Shown piece after piece: positions 18,142 to 29,369 of a stretch of 64,000 nucleotides of DNA. The number at the start of each line of letters is the position of its first letter. The first letter of the stretch is position 1. The notes under the pieces were generated by a model that had not been told where the DNA came from, made no database searches, and was given only the letters and a program-made list of their open reading frames with translations. The position numbers and the translations under genes are program-made. The stretch covers positions 1 through 64,000 of the forward strand of contig JAKOWB010000441.1 in the NCBI GenBank assembly GCA_029781795.1, written 5' to 3'. The DNA is from Pseudomonadota bacterium. Its GTDB lineage: Bacteria > Pseudomonadota > Alphaproteobacteria > Kiloniellales > JACOMY01.

Positions 18142-19031
18142 AGGATCTCGACCTCGGGATAGCCCTGGAAATAGAGGATCGCCGTCAGGTCGCCGTGGTC
18201 GATGGCGAAGGGTGCCTCGGCCCGCACCAGCGGCTTGCCGTGGAAGGCGACACCGAGGCCGGCCTCCTTGATCATCGCCAGGTCATTGGCGCCGTCGCCC
18301 ACGGCGCAGGCCTGGTCCAGCTTCACATCCTGCTGCTTCGCCAGGGCGCGCAGCGCCTCCAGCTTGCCGTGGCGGCCGAGGATCGGCTCCTGCACGTGGC
18401 CGGTCAGCCGCCCGTCGCTGTGGGTCAGCAGGTTGGCGCGCTGCTCGTGGAAGCCGCAGAGCTCGGCCACCGGCTCGGTGGCGAAGGTGAAGCCGCCGGA
18501 GACCAGCGCGGTGTAGCAGCCGTGCGCCCGGAGCGTGCGCACCAGCGAGCGCGCGCCGGGCATGAGGCGCAACTCGCGCACCACGTCGCCCATCAGCTCG
18601 ACCGAGAGGCCGGCCAGCATGGCGACGCGCTGGCGCAGGCTTTCCTCGAAGGGCACCTCGCCGCGCATGGAGCGCAGGGTGATGGCGCTGATCTCGTCCT
18701 TGAGGCCCGCCTTGCCGGCCAGCTCGTCCAGCGTCTCGGACTGCACGATGGTGGAGTCCATGTCGGCGATGAAGAGCTGCTTGCGCCGCCCCTCGCACTC
18801 CTGCGCCGCGAAGTCGACCGGCTGCCCCTCCAGCGCCTTGGCGACGGCGGTCTTGGCGGCGGCGGGTTTCAGGTGATCGAAGAGGATGTCGACCGCCAGG
18901 CCGGGGGCCAGCCATTCGGTCGGGCCGGGTTCGCCGCCGGCGGCGGCCAGCGCGTCGCGCGCAGCCTCCAGGATCTGGTTGGACACCAGCCTTGTCTGCG
19001 GATCGCCCACGAGGGTAAGCACGTAGCGCAT
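18138..19031 (-). CDS. serB: Phosphoserine phosphatase
   Basis: The 297-residue HAD-family enzyme hydrolyses O-phosphoserine to serine, the last step of serine synthesis. It has an N-terminal ACT-like domain (about 1-75) and the HAD core: FIADMDSTIVQSETLDELA with the nucleophile Asp, VSGGFTFATEPVA, and GDGANDLAMIKEAGLGVAF. ATG 19031 is chosen because family similarity begins at MRYVLTLVG; an in-frame ATG 10 codons upstream is possible. It is divergent from miaA with 41 bases between starts, and convergent and interlocked with ppc. Confidence 0.95.
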   Translation of the reverse strand: MRYVLTLVGDPQTRLVSNQILEAARDALAAAGGEPGPTEWLAPGLAVDILFDHLKPAAAKTAVAKALEGQPVDFAAQECEGRRKQLFIADMDSTIVQSETLDELAGKAGLKDEISAITLRSMRGEVPFEESLRQRVAMLAGLSVELMGDVVRELRLMPGARSLVRTLRAHGCYTALVSGGFTFATEPVAELCGFHEQRANLLTHSDGRLTGHVQEPILGRHGKLEALRALAKQQDVKLDQACAVGDGANDLAMIKEAGLGVAFHGKPLVRAEAPFAIDHGDLTAILYFQGYPEVEIL

Positions 19032-19072
19032 GGCGGCTTCATGCCGGCTAAAGCGCCGCAAGACAAGGATTC

Positions 19073-20017
19073 ATGTCGCCACCTGAGACCAGACCTGTCC
19101 TCGCCATCGCCGGGCCGACCGCCAGCGGCAAGTCGGCGCTGGCCCTCGCGCTCGCCGCCGAAGTGGGCGGCTGCGTCATCAATGCCGACGCGCTGCAGGT
19201 CTATCGCGAGCTCAGCATCCTGACGGCGCGCCCGAGCGCGGCCGAGGAAGCGCGGGTGCCGCACCGCCTCTATGGCACGCAGCCGGCGGCGGAACCCGGC
19301 TCGGCGGGACAGTGGCGGCGGCAGGCCATCGCCGCCATCGCCGCGGCGCGCGCGGCCGGGCAGGTCCCGATCCTCTGCGGCGGCACCGGCCTCTACCTCA
19401 AGGCGCTGGAGGAGGGGCTGGCGCCGACGCCGCCGATCCCGGCGTCGGTGAAGGCCGAGGCCGCGGCGCTGCTGGACAAGGTCGGCGCCGGCGGCCTGCG
19501 CGAGCGCATCGCGCACCACGACCTGGACCTGGCGCGGCGCCTCCCGGAAAGCGACCCGCAGCGCCTGCTGCGCGCCTGGAGCGTCTGGCGCGCCACCGGG
19601 CGCTCGCTCGGCGACTGGCAGCGCGAGGCCGGCGCGCCCGGCCAGCCGCTGCGCTGGCTGGTGCTGCTGCCGCCGCGCGACTGGCTGCGGGAGTCCGTGG
19701 CGCGGCGCTGGCAAGGCATGCTCGATGCCGGCGCGCTGGAGGAGGCGCGGGCGCTCCTTGCCCTCGGCCTCGATCCGGCCCTGCCGGCGATGAAGGCCGT
19801 GGGGGTGCGGGAGCTGGGCGCGGTGCTGGCCGGGACCATGACGCTGGAGGCCGCGAGTCTCGCCGCCGTCACCGCCACGCGGCAGTACCTGAAGCGCCAG
19901 ACCACGTGGCTGCGCACCCAGGTCCTGGCCAGCCATGCAGCGGCGGAAGTGCTGCATGCGAAATTTTCTGACCTCGATATGTCATCGTTGGTCAAAAAAG
20001 TTCGCGGCATGGGTTGA
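19073..20017 (+). CDS. miaA: tRNA dimethylallyltransferase
   Basis: The 314-residue protein transfers a dimethylallyl group to A37 of tRNAs reading UNN codons. It carries the P-loop AIAGPTASGKSALALALA, the DALQVYRELSI segment (usually DSMQVY), CGGTGLYLKALEEG, and the C-terminal TRQYLKRQTTWLR. A terminator-like hairpin overlaps its stop codon. It lies directly upstream of ilvB, as in other Rhodospirillales-type genomes, so uncommon tRNA modification could in principle affect attenuation of the downstream operon; that is an inference. Confidence 0.95.
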   Translation: MSPPETRPVLAIAGPTASGKSALALALAAEVGGCVINADALQVYRELSILTARPSAAEEARVPHRLYGTQPAAEPGSAGQWRRQAIAAIAAARAAGQVPILCGGTGLYLKALEEGLAPTPPIPASVKAEAAALLDKVGAGGLRERIAHHDLDLARRLPESDPQRLLRAWSVWRATGRSLGDWQREAGAPGQPLRWLVLLPPRDWLRESVARRWQGMLDAGALEEARALLALGLDPALPAMKAVGVRELGAVLAGTMTLEAASLAAVTATRQYLKRQTTWLRTQVLASHAAAEVLHAKFSDLDMSSLVKKVRGMG

Positions 20018-20030
20018 CCGCGAAATTTTC
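20001..20030 (+). terminator. Terminator-like hairpin over the miaA stop codon
   Basis: TTCGCGG (20001-20007) pairs perfectly with CCGCGAA (20018-20024) across a 10-base loop that contains the miaA stop, and ATTTTCT follows directly. The stem is short (7 bp), so termination is probably partial. The same palindrome could also be an operator for ilvB. Confidence 0.5.
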
Positions 20031-20031
20031 T

Positions 20032-20137
20032 ATGCTAGTTTGCGCCGCCCGCGGAGCCTCCTTAGGCTCCCGGGTTCTTTTATTGCCAGAAGGCGGCCGG
20101 CGAAGGTCCGGCGCCTTGAAACGGAAGGACTTGGGTC
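20032..20137 (+). promoter_or_regulatory. Possible ilvB leader/attenuator region
   Basis: Between miaA and ilvB lie two strong hairpins. One spans about 20048-20073 (core GGAGCC-TCCTTA-GGCTCC) and is followed by TTCTTTTATT. The other is at 20090-20117 (AAGGC, bulged G, GCCGG pairing with CCGGC, GCCTT). An ORF from ATG 20032 reads through the first hairpin and contains a Val-Leu-Leu-Leu run in codons GTT CTT TTA TTG, which are rare in this genome. That fits branched-chain attenuation, but the ORF has no good ribosome-binding site and runs on into ilvB out of frame. The first hairpin plus T-run could simply be a terminator. Confidence 0.4.
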
Positions 20138-21898
<1,761 letters not shown>

Positions 21899-21959
21899 CG
21901 CTGGCGAGCTTCACGCGTCCGGCCGAACCCCTCCCTTCCCTCGAGCATCAGAGACTCCC

Positions 21960-22481
21960 ATGCCTGCCAAAGAGCAGAAGACGGAAAAGCGCATCTTCGC
22001 CATCCTGGTCGACAACGAGCCGGGCGTGCTGGCGCGCGTCATCGGCCTCTTCTCCGGCCGCGGCTACAACATCGAGAGCCTGACGGTGAGCGAGGTCGAT
22101 GCCGGCAAGCACCTGTCGCGCATCACCATCGTCTCGACCGGCACGACGCAGGTGCTGGACCAGATCCAGGCGCAGCTCGACCGCATGGTGCCGGTGCACC
22201 GGGTCAGCGACCTGACCAACGACTTCGCCGGCGAGCACGTCGAGCGCGAGACCGCGCTGGTCAAGGTCATGGGTCAGGGCGAGAAGCGGGTCGAGGCGCT
22301 GCGCATCGCCGGCATCTTCAAGGCCGAGGTGGTCGACGCCGGGCTGGAGCACTTCGTGTTCGAGATCACCGACCGCTCGGACAAGCTGGACCGCTTCATC
22401 GACCTGATGCGCCCCCTGGGCCTGGTCGACATCAGCCGCAGCGGCGTGGTGGCGATCAGCCGCGGCCCGAAGGGGATGTAG
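21960..22481 (+). CDS. ilvN: Acetolactate synthase, small (regulatory) subunit
   Basis: The 173-residue protein has an N-terminal ACT domain (RIFAILVDNEPGVLARVIGLF, GRGYNIESLTV), which binds valine for feedback inhibition, and a C-terminal domain (ALVKVMG ... RSGVVAISRGPKGM) that activates the large subunit. The length is standard for IlvN/IlvH. It is co-directional with ilvB and 61 bases downstream, so it shares the operon. ilvC, normally next, is displaced by a convergent histidine kinase gene whose stop lies 5 bases after the ilvN stop. Confidence 0.95.
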   Translation: MPAKEQKTEKRIFAILVDNEPGVLARVIGLFSGRGYNIESLTVSEVDAGKHLSRITIVSTGTTQVLDQIQAQLDRMVPVHRVSDLTNDFAGEHVERETALVKVMGQGEKRVEALRIAGIFKAEVVDAGLEHFVFEITDRSDKLDRFIDLMRPLGLVDISRSGVVAISRGPKGM

Positions 22482-22485
22482 GCGC

Positions 22486-24888
22486 TCAGGCGGCGACGCC
22501 GTCCAGCACCCTGCGCACCTTCTCCGCCAGCTCGCGGCGGCGGTAGGGCTTGCTCAGCAGGTGCAGTCCGGCATGCTGCCACTCGTTGGCGTCGATCGCA
22601 CTCTCGGCGTAGCCGGAGGAGATCAGCACCCTGAGGTCCGGGCGCAGCGCCCGCGCCGTCTCGGCCAGTTCGCGCCCGTCTATGCCTCCCGGCATCACCA
22701 TGTCTGTCAGCAGCAGGTCGAAGGTCTCGCCGCCGCGCAGGATCGCCAGGGCGGAGGGCCCGTTCTCCGCCGCCACCACCTTGTAGCCAAGGCTACTCAG
22801 CAGCTGCTCGGCATAGACGCGCACCATCTCGTCGTCCTCGACCAGCAGCACCCGTTCGGAGCCCTTGTGCGACGTCGCTACGGGTGCCCTGGGCTCCTCG
22901 GTCGGCTTCGCCCCGCCGGTCGCGCGCGGCAGGTAGAGCGCGACCTGGGTGCCGCGGCCGGGCTCGGACTGCAGGACCACATGGCCGCCGGACTGCTTGA
23001 CGAAGCCATAGACCATCGAGAGGCCGAGGCCGGAGCCCTTGCCGACCTCCTTGGTGGTGAAGAAGGGTTCGAAGGCGCGCTCGCGGACCTCTGCCGGCAT
23101 GCCGCAGCCGTTGTCCGACACGGTCAGCAAGACGTACTCGCCCGGGGAGACCTCGCCGGGCAGCCCGACCGCGTCGGTGCCCAGCCGCCAGTTGCGCACC
23201 TCGATCTCGATCCGGCCGCCGCCTGGCAGGGCATCGCGGGCATTGATGCAGAGGTTCAGCACCGCGTTCTCGAGCTGGGCCTCGTCGACCAGTGCCGGCC
23301 AGATACCGGGCGCCACCATGACCGCGATTTCGATCGACTCGCTGATGGTCCGGCGCAGCAGCGTCGACGCGCGCTCGATGGTCGCCGCGACGTCGATGGC
23401 GTCGGGCAGCAGCGACTGGCGGCGGGCGAAGGTCAGCAGCTGGGCGGTGAGCTGCGAAGCGCGTTCGGCGGCGCGCCTGGTCACGCCGGCGACCTCGGCC
23501 AAGCCCGGCTCGCCCGCGGCGGCTTCCTGCAGCACCTCGGCATTGCCCAGGATCACCGTCAGCAGGTTGTTGAAGTCATGCGCCACGCCGCCGGTCAGCT
23601 GGCCGAGCGATTCCAGGCGCTGCGCCTGGTTCAGCAGCGCCTCCTGGCGGGCCACGGCCTCCTCCGCGGCGCGCAGCGCGGTCACGTCGCGCGCCACGAT
23701 GAGCCGGGCGGCGCGCCCGTCGTAGCGCACCGCCCGCCCGCGCATGGCGACGATGATCTCGCGGCCGTCCTTCGTGCGGTGCCGCCATTCGGAGTCGGTC
23801 GAGCCCAGCGGGTCGACCCGCGTCAGGAACTCGCACAGGCGCTCTTGCTCCGCCTGTACCGGAATGTCGGGCGTGCGCATCGTCAGGAACTCGGCGCGGC
23901 TGTAGCCGTACAGCTCGACGGCGGCGTCGTTGACCAGCAGGAAGCGCAGGCTTTCGGGATCAACCACCCACATCGGATCGGGATAGTGCTCGAAGACCGC
24001 GCGGAAGTTTTCCTCGCTGCGCGCCAGCGCCTCCTGCGCCTCCAGCCGGCGGGTCTGGTCGCGCGATGTGCCGCGGTAGCCGGCGAACACGCCGGCTTCG
24101 TCGAAGATCGGCTTGCCGCTGATGCTGATGGCGATGCGCGCGCCGTCGCGGGTCCGGCCCTCCACGGCGAGCTCACGGAAGGGGCGACGGGCCTCGAGGT
24201 CGGCCTTGTGCCGGTCCCAGAAGCCGGGGGTGGCCTGCGTGCCATGCGCCTCCCAGCGGCGCCGGCCGATGAACTGCTCCTGCAGCGGCATGTCCGGCAG
24301 GTTACCTGCGATGGTGGTGAAGCGGAGGTCGGCGTCCAGTTCCCAGTACCAGTCGGCCGAGGTCTCGACGAAGTCCTGAAAGCGGCGAGCCGCCTCGCGC
24401 GCCTCTTTCGTCGCACGTCGCCGCTCCAGTTCGCTCTCCGCCAGCCGGGCGAGGGCCTCGAGCGTCTTGCGCTGCTGCGGCGTGAGATCGCGACGCGGTG
24501 CCGAATCGATGACGCAGACTGTACCCAGCGGCTGGCCGTCGGCGCTGGAAATCACCGCGCCAGCGTAGAAGCGAACGGCGTGCGGGCCGGTCACCAGCGG
24601 GCTTTCGGCGAGCCCGGGGGCCTGCAGCGCATCGGGAACAACCATAAGTGGCGGATTCTGGATTGCGCGGTTGCAAAAGGCCCACTCGCGCGGCGTCTCC
24701 GCCAGGTCTAGCCCGATCCGGGCCTTGAACCACTGGCGTCGCTCATCAATCAGAGAGATCAGGGCCGTGGGCGCCCCGAAAATCGCCGAGGCCAGCTCGA
24801 CAATGCGATCGAAGGGTTCCTCTGGCGGCGTATCCAGGATCGAGTAGGACCGCAACGCCCTGAGCCGCTCCTTTTCCGAGCCGATCAT
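22486..24888 (-). CDS. Hybrid sensor histidine kinase (GAF-PAS-PAS-HisKA-HATPase-REC)
   Basis: An 800-residue soluble kinase. Domains in order: GAF (about 15-150), PAS (about 165-285), PAS (about 290-405), HisKA with the phospho-acceptor His438 in [11 protein letters not shown], HATPase with [21 protein letters not shown] and [13 protein letters not shown], and a C-terminal receiver with Asp729 in [11 protein letters not shown]. There is no transmembrane segment, so it senses a cytoplasmic cue. GGGAGG lies upstream of ATG 24888. The reading frame stays open upstream across ilvC, but that is antisense shadow. It sits between ilvN and ilvC on the opposite strand, an unusual insertion into a normally contiguous operon. 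Its partner regulator is not visible. Confidence 0.93.
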   Translation of the reverse strand: MIGSEKERLRALRSYSILDTPPEEPFDRIVELASAIFGAPTALISLIDERRQWFKARIGLDLAETPREWAFCNRAIQNPPLMVVPDALQAPGLAESPLVTGPHAVRFYAGAVISSADGQPLGTVCVIDSAPRRDLTPQQRKTLEALARLAESELERRRATKEAREAARRFQDFVETSADWYWELDADLRFTTIAGNLPDMPLQEQFIGRRRWEAHGTQATPGFWDRHKADLEARRPFRELAVEGRTRDGARIAISISGKPIFDEAGVFAGYRGTSRDQTRRLEAQEALARSEENFRAVFEHYPDPMWVVDPESLRFLLVNDAAVELYGYSRAEFLTMRTPDIPVQAEQERLCEFLTRVDPLGSTDSEWRHRTKDGREIIVAMRGRAVRYDGRAARLIVARDVTALRAAEEAVARQEALLNQAQRLESLGQLTGGVAHDFNNLLTVILGNAEVLQEAAAGEPGLAEVAGVTRRAAERASQLTAQLLTFARRQSLLPDAIDVAATIERASTLLRRTISESIEIAVMVAPGIWPALVDEAQLENAVLNLCINARDALPGGGRIEIEVRNWRLGTDAVGLPGEVSPGEYVLLTVSDNGCGMPAEVRERAFEPFFTTKEVGKGSGLGLSMVYGFVKQSGGHVVLQSEPGRGTQVALYLPRATGGAKPTEEPRAPVATSHKGSERVLLVEDDEMVRVYAEQLLSSLGYKVVAAENGPSALAILRGGETFDLLLTDMVMPGGIDGRELAETARALRPDLRVLISSGYAESAIDANEWQHAGLHLLSKPYRRRELAEKVRRVLDGVAA

Positions 24889-25107
24889 GCGCCTCCCAAA
24901 TCCTACGTACAGTACAATGGTATTCAGTTGCATTGGCAGTGACAACCGGCAAGGGCGCCGCTGTGGCCGCCAACCCGATGCCGCCGGCCGCGGGAACCTC
25001 AGCCCTGCGTGGCTCGCAGGCGGGCCTGGGCAGGAAGCGCCTTGCCCCTGGCGAGCCGGCAGCCTAAGAACGGCGCCCGTACGACTGCCCCGGTCTAGCG
25101 GGGTTAG

Positions 25108-26160
<1,053 letters not shown>

Positions 26161-26183
26161 AGCCTTCGCCAGACCGGCGCCGG

Positions 26184-26217
26184 AAAGGGCGGGCAGCGAT
26201 GCCCGCCCTTTTTGTTT
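26184..26217 (+). terminator. Intrinsic terminator of ilvC
   Basis: AAAGGGCGGGCA (26184-26195) pairs perfectly with TGCCCGCCCTTT (26200-26211) around the tetraloop GCGA, and the T-run TTTTTGTTT follows. This is a textbook rho-independent terminator 24 bases after the ilvC stop. Confidence 0.95.
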
Positions 26218-26284
26218 CCGGGCGCGGCGGCGCCCAACTGCCGCCGCCCAACTGCCGCCACAGTGCGGCGGCATCCAGGCCGGC

Positions 26285-27337
26285 ATGATCGGGTCCCGTC
26301 TTCTCGCCGTCGCCGCCTTCGCGGCCTGCCTTGCCGCGCCGGCCCTGGCCGATGCCCCGCAGCCCATCACGCCGCTCGCCATCCCGGTGAAGCCGGCGCC
26401 GGTGAACCTGACCGAAGAGGTGGAGCCCGGCGGCGGGCGGCTGGTGGTGACGCTGGAGAACGACATCCTGGGCAGCGGCACCGACCGCAACTACACCAAC
26501 GGCCTGCGCTTCCTCTGGCTGGGCGAGGCCGGCGCAGTGCCGGACTGGCTGAACCGCCTGGCCGGTATCCTGCCGCTGGTGCAGGAGGGCAGCTCCAGCC
26601 GCCTGGTGCTGGAGCTGGGGCAGTCGATCTTCACGCCGGAGAGCCTCGACGCCTCGCGTCCGCCCGAGGGTCAGCGGCCCTATGCCGGCTGGCTTTACCT
26701 CGGCCTCTCGGCGCTGCTGGAGGACGAGACGCAGATCTCGCGCCTCGGCATCCTGGCCGGCGTGCTGGGGCCGCTGGCCGGCGCCGGCTCGACCCAGTCG
26801 GCGGTGCATGGGTGGCTCGGCATGGAGCATCCCAACGGCTGGGACAGCCAGCCGGGCTCGCGCCCCGGCTTCCAGATCCTGCTCGACCGCTTCTGGAAGC
26901 TGGTGCAGGCCGATCCGGCCGACGCCATCGAGCTGGAAATCCTGCCGCATGCCGGCGTCGCGGCCGGCAATGTCTACGATCAGGCCTCCGGCGGTGTGCT
27001 GATCCGCTTCGGCGGCGACCTCGGCCAGCAGCCGCTGCCCAGTTCCATCGCCCCCGGCCTGGCGCCGGGCGGCGCGGCCAAGGCCGAGGATGGCGGCTTC
27101 CACTGGTCCTTCTTCATCGACCTGACCGGCCGGGCGGTGGCGCACAACGTCCTGGTCTCGGGCCTCGATGGCGCCGGGCCGGAGGCCAACTGGCTGGTCG
27201 GCGACGTGACGGCGGGCCTGACCATCACCTACGCCGGCATCTCCATCACCTATGCCCGCACCCTGCGCACGCCCGAGGCGGCGACGCAGGAGTCCCCGGA
27301 TTCCTTCGGCGGGGTTAGCATCAGCGTCGACTTCTGA
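26285..27337 (+). CDS. LpxR-like outer-membrane lipid A 3'-O-deacylase family protein (DUF2219)
   Basis: The 350-residue protein has a signal peptide (LLAVAAFAACLAAPALA) and an LpxR-family beta-barrel. The family landmarks are LENDILGSGTDRNYTNG (Asn59-Asp60 and the Thr in NYTNG), RPYAGWLYLGL, and HGWLGMEHPNGW with the likely catalytic His. It ends in Phe, typical of outer-membrane barrels. LpxR enzymes remove the 3'-acyloxyacyl chain from lipid A and so remodel the outer leaflet. Substrate use here is inferred from the family. It follows the ilvC terminator by about 70 bases and has its own transcription start region, not recognisable by eye. Confidence 0.8.
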   Translation: MIGSRLLAVAAFAACLAAPALADAPQPITPLAIPVKPAPVNLTEEVEPGGGRLVVTLENDILGSGTDRNYTNGLRFLWLGEAGAVPDWLNRLAGILPLVQEGSSSRLVLELGQSIFTPESLDASRPPEGQRPYAGWLYLGLSALLEDETQISRLGILAGVLGPLAGAGSTQSAVHGWLGMEHPNGWDSQPGSRPGFQILLDRFWKLVQADPADAIELEILPHAGVAAGNVYDQASGGVLIRFGGDLGQQPLPSSIAPGLAPGGAAKAEDGGFHWSFFIDLTGRAVAHNVLVSGLDGAGPEANWLVGDVTAGLTITYAGISITYARTLRTPEAATQESPDSFGGVSISVDF

Positions 27338-27356
27338 CCCCTCTCGGGAGGTTCCG

Positions 27357-27752
27357 ATGGCGACGAGGACGGGCGGCTGCCTCTGCGGCCGGGTGCGCTG
27401 GGCCTACGAGGGGCCGGAGAACTGGCGCGCGCACTGCCACTGCACGAGCTGCCGGCGCAATACGGCCTCGCCCTTCACCACCTTCATGGGCGTGCCCTAT
27501 GCGCGCTTCCGCTTCACCGCGGCGGTGCCGGAGACCTATGTCTCCTCGCCCGGCGTGCGGCGCCGCTTCTGCGCCACCTGCGGCACGCCGGTCGCCTACG
27601 AGGCCGAGCGCTACCCGGACGAGATCCACCTCTATGCCGCCAGCCTGGACGAGGTGGCCGACTTCCAGCCGCAGTTCCACGTGCACGTCGCCGAGGCCGT
27701 GCCCTGGGTGGAGCTGGCGGACAAGCTGAAGCGATTTCCGCACAACGGCTGA
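27357..27752 (+). CDS. GFA / CENP-V family zinc protein
   Basis: The 131-residue protein has the full glutathione-dependent formaldehyde-activating (Mss4-like) zinc pattern: Cys8 and Cys10 in GGCLCG, Cys27/29/32 in HCHCTSC, and Cys72/75 in FCATCGTP. Family members bind zinc and some act on S-hydroxymethyl-glutathione; most are uncharacterised. GGGAGG precedes ATG 27357 by 7 bases. A role in formaldehyde handling would suit an organism with serine-cycle genes, but nothing here proves it. It ends 12 bases before a convergent acetyltransferase gene. Confidence 0.85.
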   Translation: MATRTGGCLCGRVRWAYEGPENWRAHCHCTSCRRNTASPFTTFMGVPYARFRFTAAVPETYVSSPGVRRRFCATCGTPVAYEAERYPDEIHLYAASLDEVADFQPQFHVHVAEAVPWVELADKLKRFPHNG

Positions 27753-27763
27753 AACGCGGCGCG

Positions 27764-28402
27764 CTAGGTGAAGTCCCGCAGGGCGGCGACGTCGCCGCGC
27801 ACCAGCAGGGGGATGGCGCGCGTCACCTTGTCGTGCGGCCAGTCCCACCAGGCCAGTTGCAGCAGTTCGCCCACCACCTCGGCGGGGAAACGCTGACGCA
27901 CGATCCGCGCCGGATTGCCGGCGGCGACGCAGTAGGGGGGCAGGTCGCGGCTGACCACGGCGCGGGCGCCGACGATGGCCCCGCTGCCGATGGTGACGCC
28001 GGGCAGCACCAGCGAGTCGTAGCCGAACCAGACGTCGTGCCCGACCGTGGTGTCGCGCCTTGGCCGCAGCGGCAGCTCGGCCAGCGGCAGGCGCTGTTCC
28101 CAGTCGCCGCCGAAGATCGGGAAGGGAAAGCTGGAGATGCCGTCCAGCACGTGGTTGGCGTCGGCCAGGACGAAGGTCGTGCCGTGCGCCAGGGCGCAGT
28201 AGCGCCCGATGGTCAGGCGGCTGCCGCCGAAATTGTAGCGCACGTTGCGCCGGAAGAAGCGCTTCGGATCCTCGAAGTCGGAATAGTAGCTGTAGTCGCC
28301 GACGCTGATGTTGGGCGCCGGCTCCTCGGCCAGCAGCGGCTTCAGGAAAACCGTCCCGCCATGGCCCGGCAGCGGATAGAGCACCCGCGGGTCGGGGGTC
28401 AT
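27764..28402 (-). CDS. Hexapeptide-repeat acetyltransferase (CatB/Vat-like)
   Basis: The 212-residue protein folds as a left-handed beta helix of the xenobiotic acetyltransferase type. It has ISVGDYSYYSDFED, LTIGRYCALAHGTTFVLADANH with the catalytic-type His, and VGHDVWFGYDSLVLPGVTIGSGAIVGARAVV. The C-terminal NPARIVRQRF is shared with chloramphenicol (CatB) and streptogramin (Vat) acetyltransferases and with many sugar acetyltransferases, so resistance should not be assumed. The start lies inside a triplicated 14-base repeat (28399-28440) that supplies three ATG triplets in different frames. Confidence 0.85.
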   Translation of the reverse strand: MTPDPRVLYPLPGHGGTVFLKPLLAEEPAPNISVGDYSYYSDFEDPKRFFRRNVRYNFGGSRLTIGRYCALAHGTTFVLADANHVLDGISSFPFPIFGGDWEQRLPLAELPLRPRRDTTVGHDVWFGYDSLVLPGVTIGSGAIVGARAVVSRDLPPYCVAAGNPARIVRQRFPAEVVGELLQLAWWDWPHDKVTRAIPLLVRGDVAALRDFT

Positions 28403-28440
28403 CTGGCGGGGGTCATCTGGCGGGCGTCATCTGGCGGGCC
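28399..28440. repeat. Three tandem 14-base repeats over a gene start
   Basis: The unit GTCATCTGGCGGGG/C occurs three times in succession (28399-28412, 28413-28426, 28427-28440), differing only in the last base. Each unit carries CAT, which is an ATG on the minus strand. Because 14 is not a multiple of 3, the three ATGs lie in three different frames. Only the one at 28402 opens the acetyltransferase frame. Confidence 0.95.
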
Positions 28441-28452
28441 AGGCCGGCACCG

Positions 28453-29076
28453 TCAGATCGCGTGCGGGCCGCTGCCGGCGAGCCAGGGCAGGGTGCGCTC
28501 GATTTCCTGTGTGACGCGCAGCGTGAGCGCGAGCCAGATCGTCAAACCGTCCTCGCAGCAGCCCCGGTGATTGAAGGCGGTCCCCGCCAGACCCTGGGCG
28601 GGATCGCCGCGGAAGGTCGCGACCAGCCCATAGGACGCGGTTTCGGCGCCCGGCTCCAGGCTGGCCACTCCCGGCGCGGCCAGGGTCGCCGGCGCGCGCG
28701 GCTCGGGCGACCTGGCCAGGCTGGCAAAGCCGAAGCGGCCATGCAGCGAGGCAAGGCGGCGGATCACATCGCTCTCGGCCGGGGTCTCCAGGCTGCTCGG
28801 TGCCGCGGCGGTCCGGGTCAGCAGGGCGCTGAGCGGCCCAGTGGTGGTGATCGGCAGGTGCTCGCTGCCGGCGGGGTGCAGGCCGTCCGGATGGCGCTGC
28901 TGCTGGCCGGACTCCCAGGCGCGCGGCAGGATGCCGCTGGCCCAGCCCAGTGCCAGGACGGCAGCCAGGGCCAGGACCAGACGGCCGGGGCGCCGGTGGG
29001 CGGTCCGGCCCCCCGTGTCAGGGTCCCGCGACGGGTGCGGCCGTGGGTCTGTCATCTTGCTGGCCCCGCGCTTCAT
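28453..29076 (-). CDS. Single-pass membrane or exported hypothetical protein
   Basis: A 207-residue protein with a basic N-terminus, one hydrophobic segment at about residues 33-48 (LVLALAAVLALGWASG), and a long Ala/Pro-rich remainder. The C-terminal half contains SYGLVATFRGDP and NHRGCCEDGLTIWLALTL, where the CC pair may be structural. GGAG precedes ATG 29076; ATG 29055 is an alternative. The orientation would put the bulk in the periplasm. No family is recognised. It ends about 50 bases before the acetyltransferase start on the same strand, so the two may be co-transcribed. Confidence 0.6.
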   Translation of the reverse strand: MKRGASKMTDPRPHPSRDPDTGGRTAHRRPGRLVLALAAVLALGWASGILPRAWESGQQQRHPDGLHPAGSEHLPITTTGPLSALLTRTAAAPSSLETPAESDVIRRLASLHGRFGFASLARSPEPRAPATLAAPGVASLEPGAETASYGLVATFRGDPAQGLAGTAFNHRGCCEDGLTIWLALTLRVTQEIERTLPWLAGSGPHAI

Positions 29077-29172
29077 GATCCGGACTCCAGGTTGTGGTGG
29101 AAATGCGGCGGCATCTTGACCATGTAGGCCTCGTGGGTTTGTCGCTCAAGCCTCTTGCCGCCGAGATTCTCC

Positions 29173-29201
29173 TTGTTCCCTGACGGCAGCCTGACCATAC
29201 T
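29173..29201 (+). promoter_or_regulatory. Candidate promoter of the leuA leader transcript
   Basis: TTGTTC (29173-29178) and CATACT (29196-29201) are separated by 17 bases and lie about 33 bases before the leader peptide ATG. The match to the sigma-70 consensus is moderate. This is the best-placed promoter-like pair in the space between the divergent gene at 29076 and leuA. Confidence 0.45.
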
Positions 29202-29233
29202 GCGGCCGCTTTCGGCAGGAGACGCCCGAAACC

Positions 29234-29335
29234 ATGGGTTTCGCCATGACCAGGACCGGGATGACCAGCGACGCGGCCTTCGCCGCGCGCCGTCCCGCCT
29301 GCGCGCTCCTTCCCCTCCTCCTTATCGGCCCCTGA
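29234..29335 (+). CDS. leuA leader peptide (leucine attenuator)
   Basis: A 33-codon ORF (ATG 29234, TGA 29333-29335) ending ALLPLLLIGP. Five leucines and one isoleucine fall within eight codons near the end, and the Leu codons are CTC/CTT rather than the CTG preferred in the neighbouring genes. AGGAG lies about 12 bases upstream; internal ATGs at 29246 and 29261 are alternative starts. The stop is followed within 7 bases by a strong hairpin (29342-29369) and then leuA at 29454. This is the classic layout for leucine-sensed transcription attenuation. It is an inference from sequence, but the Leu cluster is hard to explain otherwise. Confidence 0.75.
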   Translation: MGFAMTRTGMTSDAAFAARRPACALLPLLLIGP

Positions 29336-29341
29336 ACGCTA

Positions 29342-29369
29342 CTGCCGGCGCTGGCCGGCCAGCGGGCAG
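29342..29369 (+). promoter_or_regulatory. Attenuator hairpin between the leader peptide and leuA
   Basis: CTGCC (29342-29346) and CGCTGG (29349-29354) pair with CCAGCG (29359-29364) and GGCAG (29365-29369), with a GG bulge and a CCGG loop. The stem begins 7 bases after the leader stop codon, so a ribosome stalled at the Leu codons or at the stop would affect its folding. No clean T-run follows, so the actual terminating structure may differ. Confidence 0.5.

Noticed and set aside
24994-25083. Possible 29-codon leader peptide upstream of ilvC
   Set aside because: It is not enriched in Ile, Val or Leu and lacks a good ribosome-binding site, so there is no basis to call an attenuator.
27764-28402. 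Naming the hexapeptide acetyltransferase an antibiotic resistance gene
   Set aside because: The fold and motifs are shared with many sugar and lipid acetyltransferases, and nothing in the context points to drug modification.
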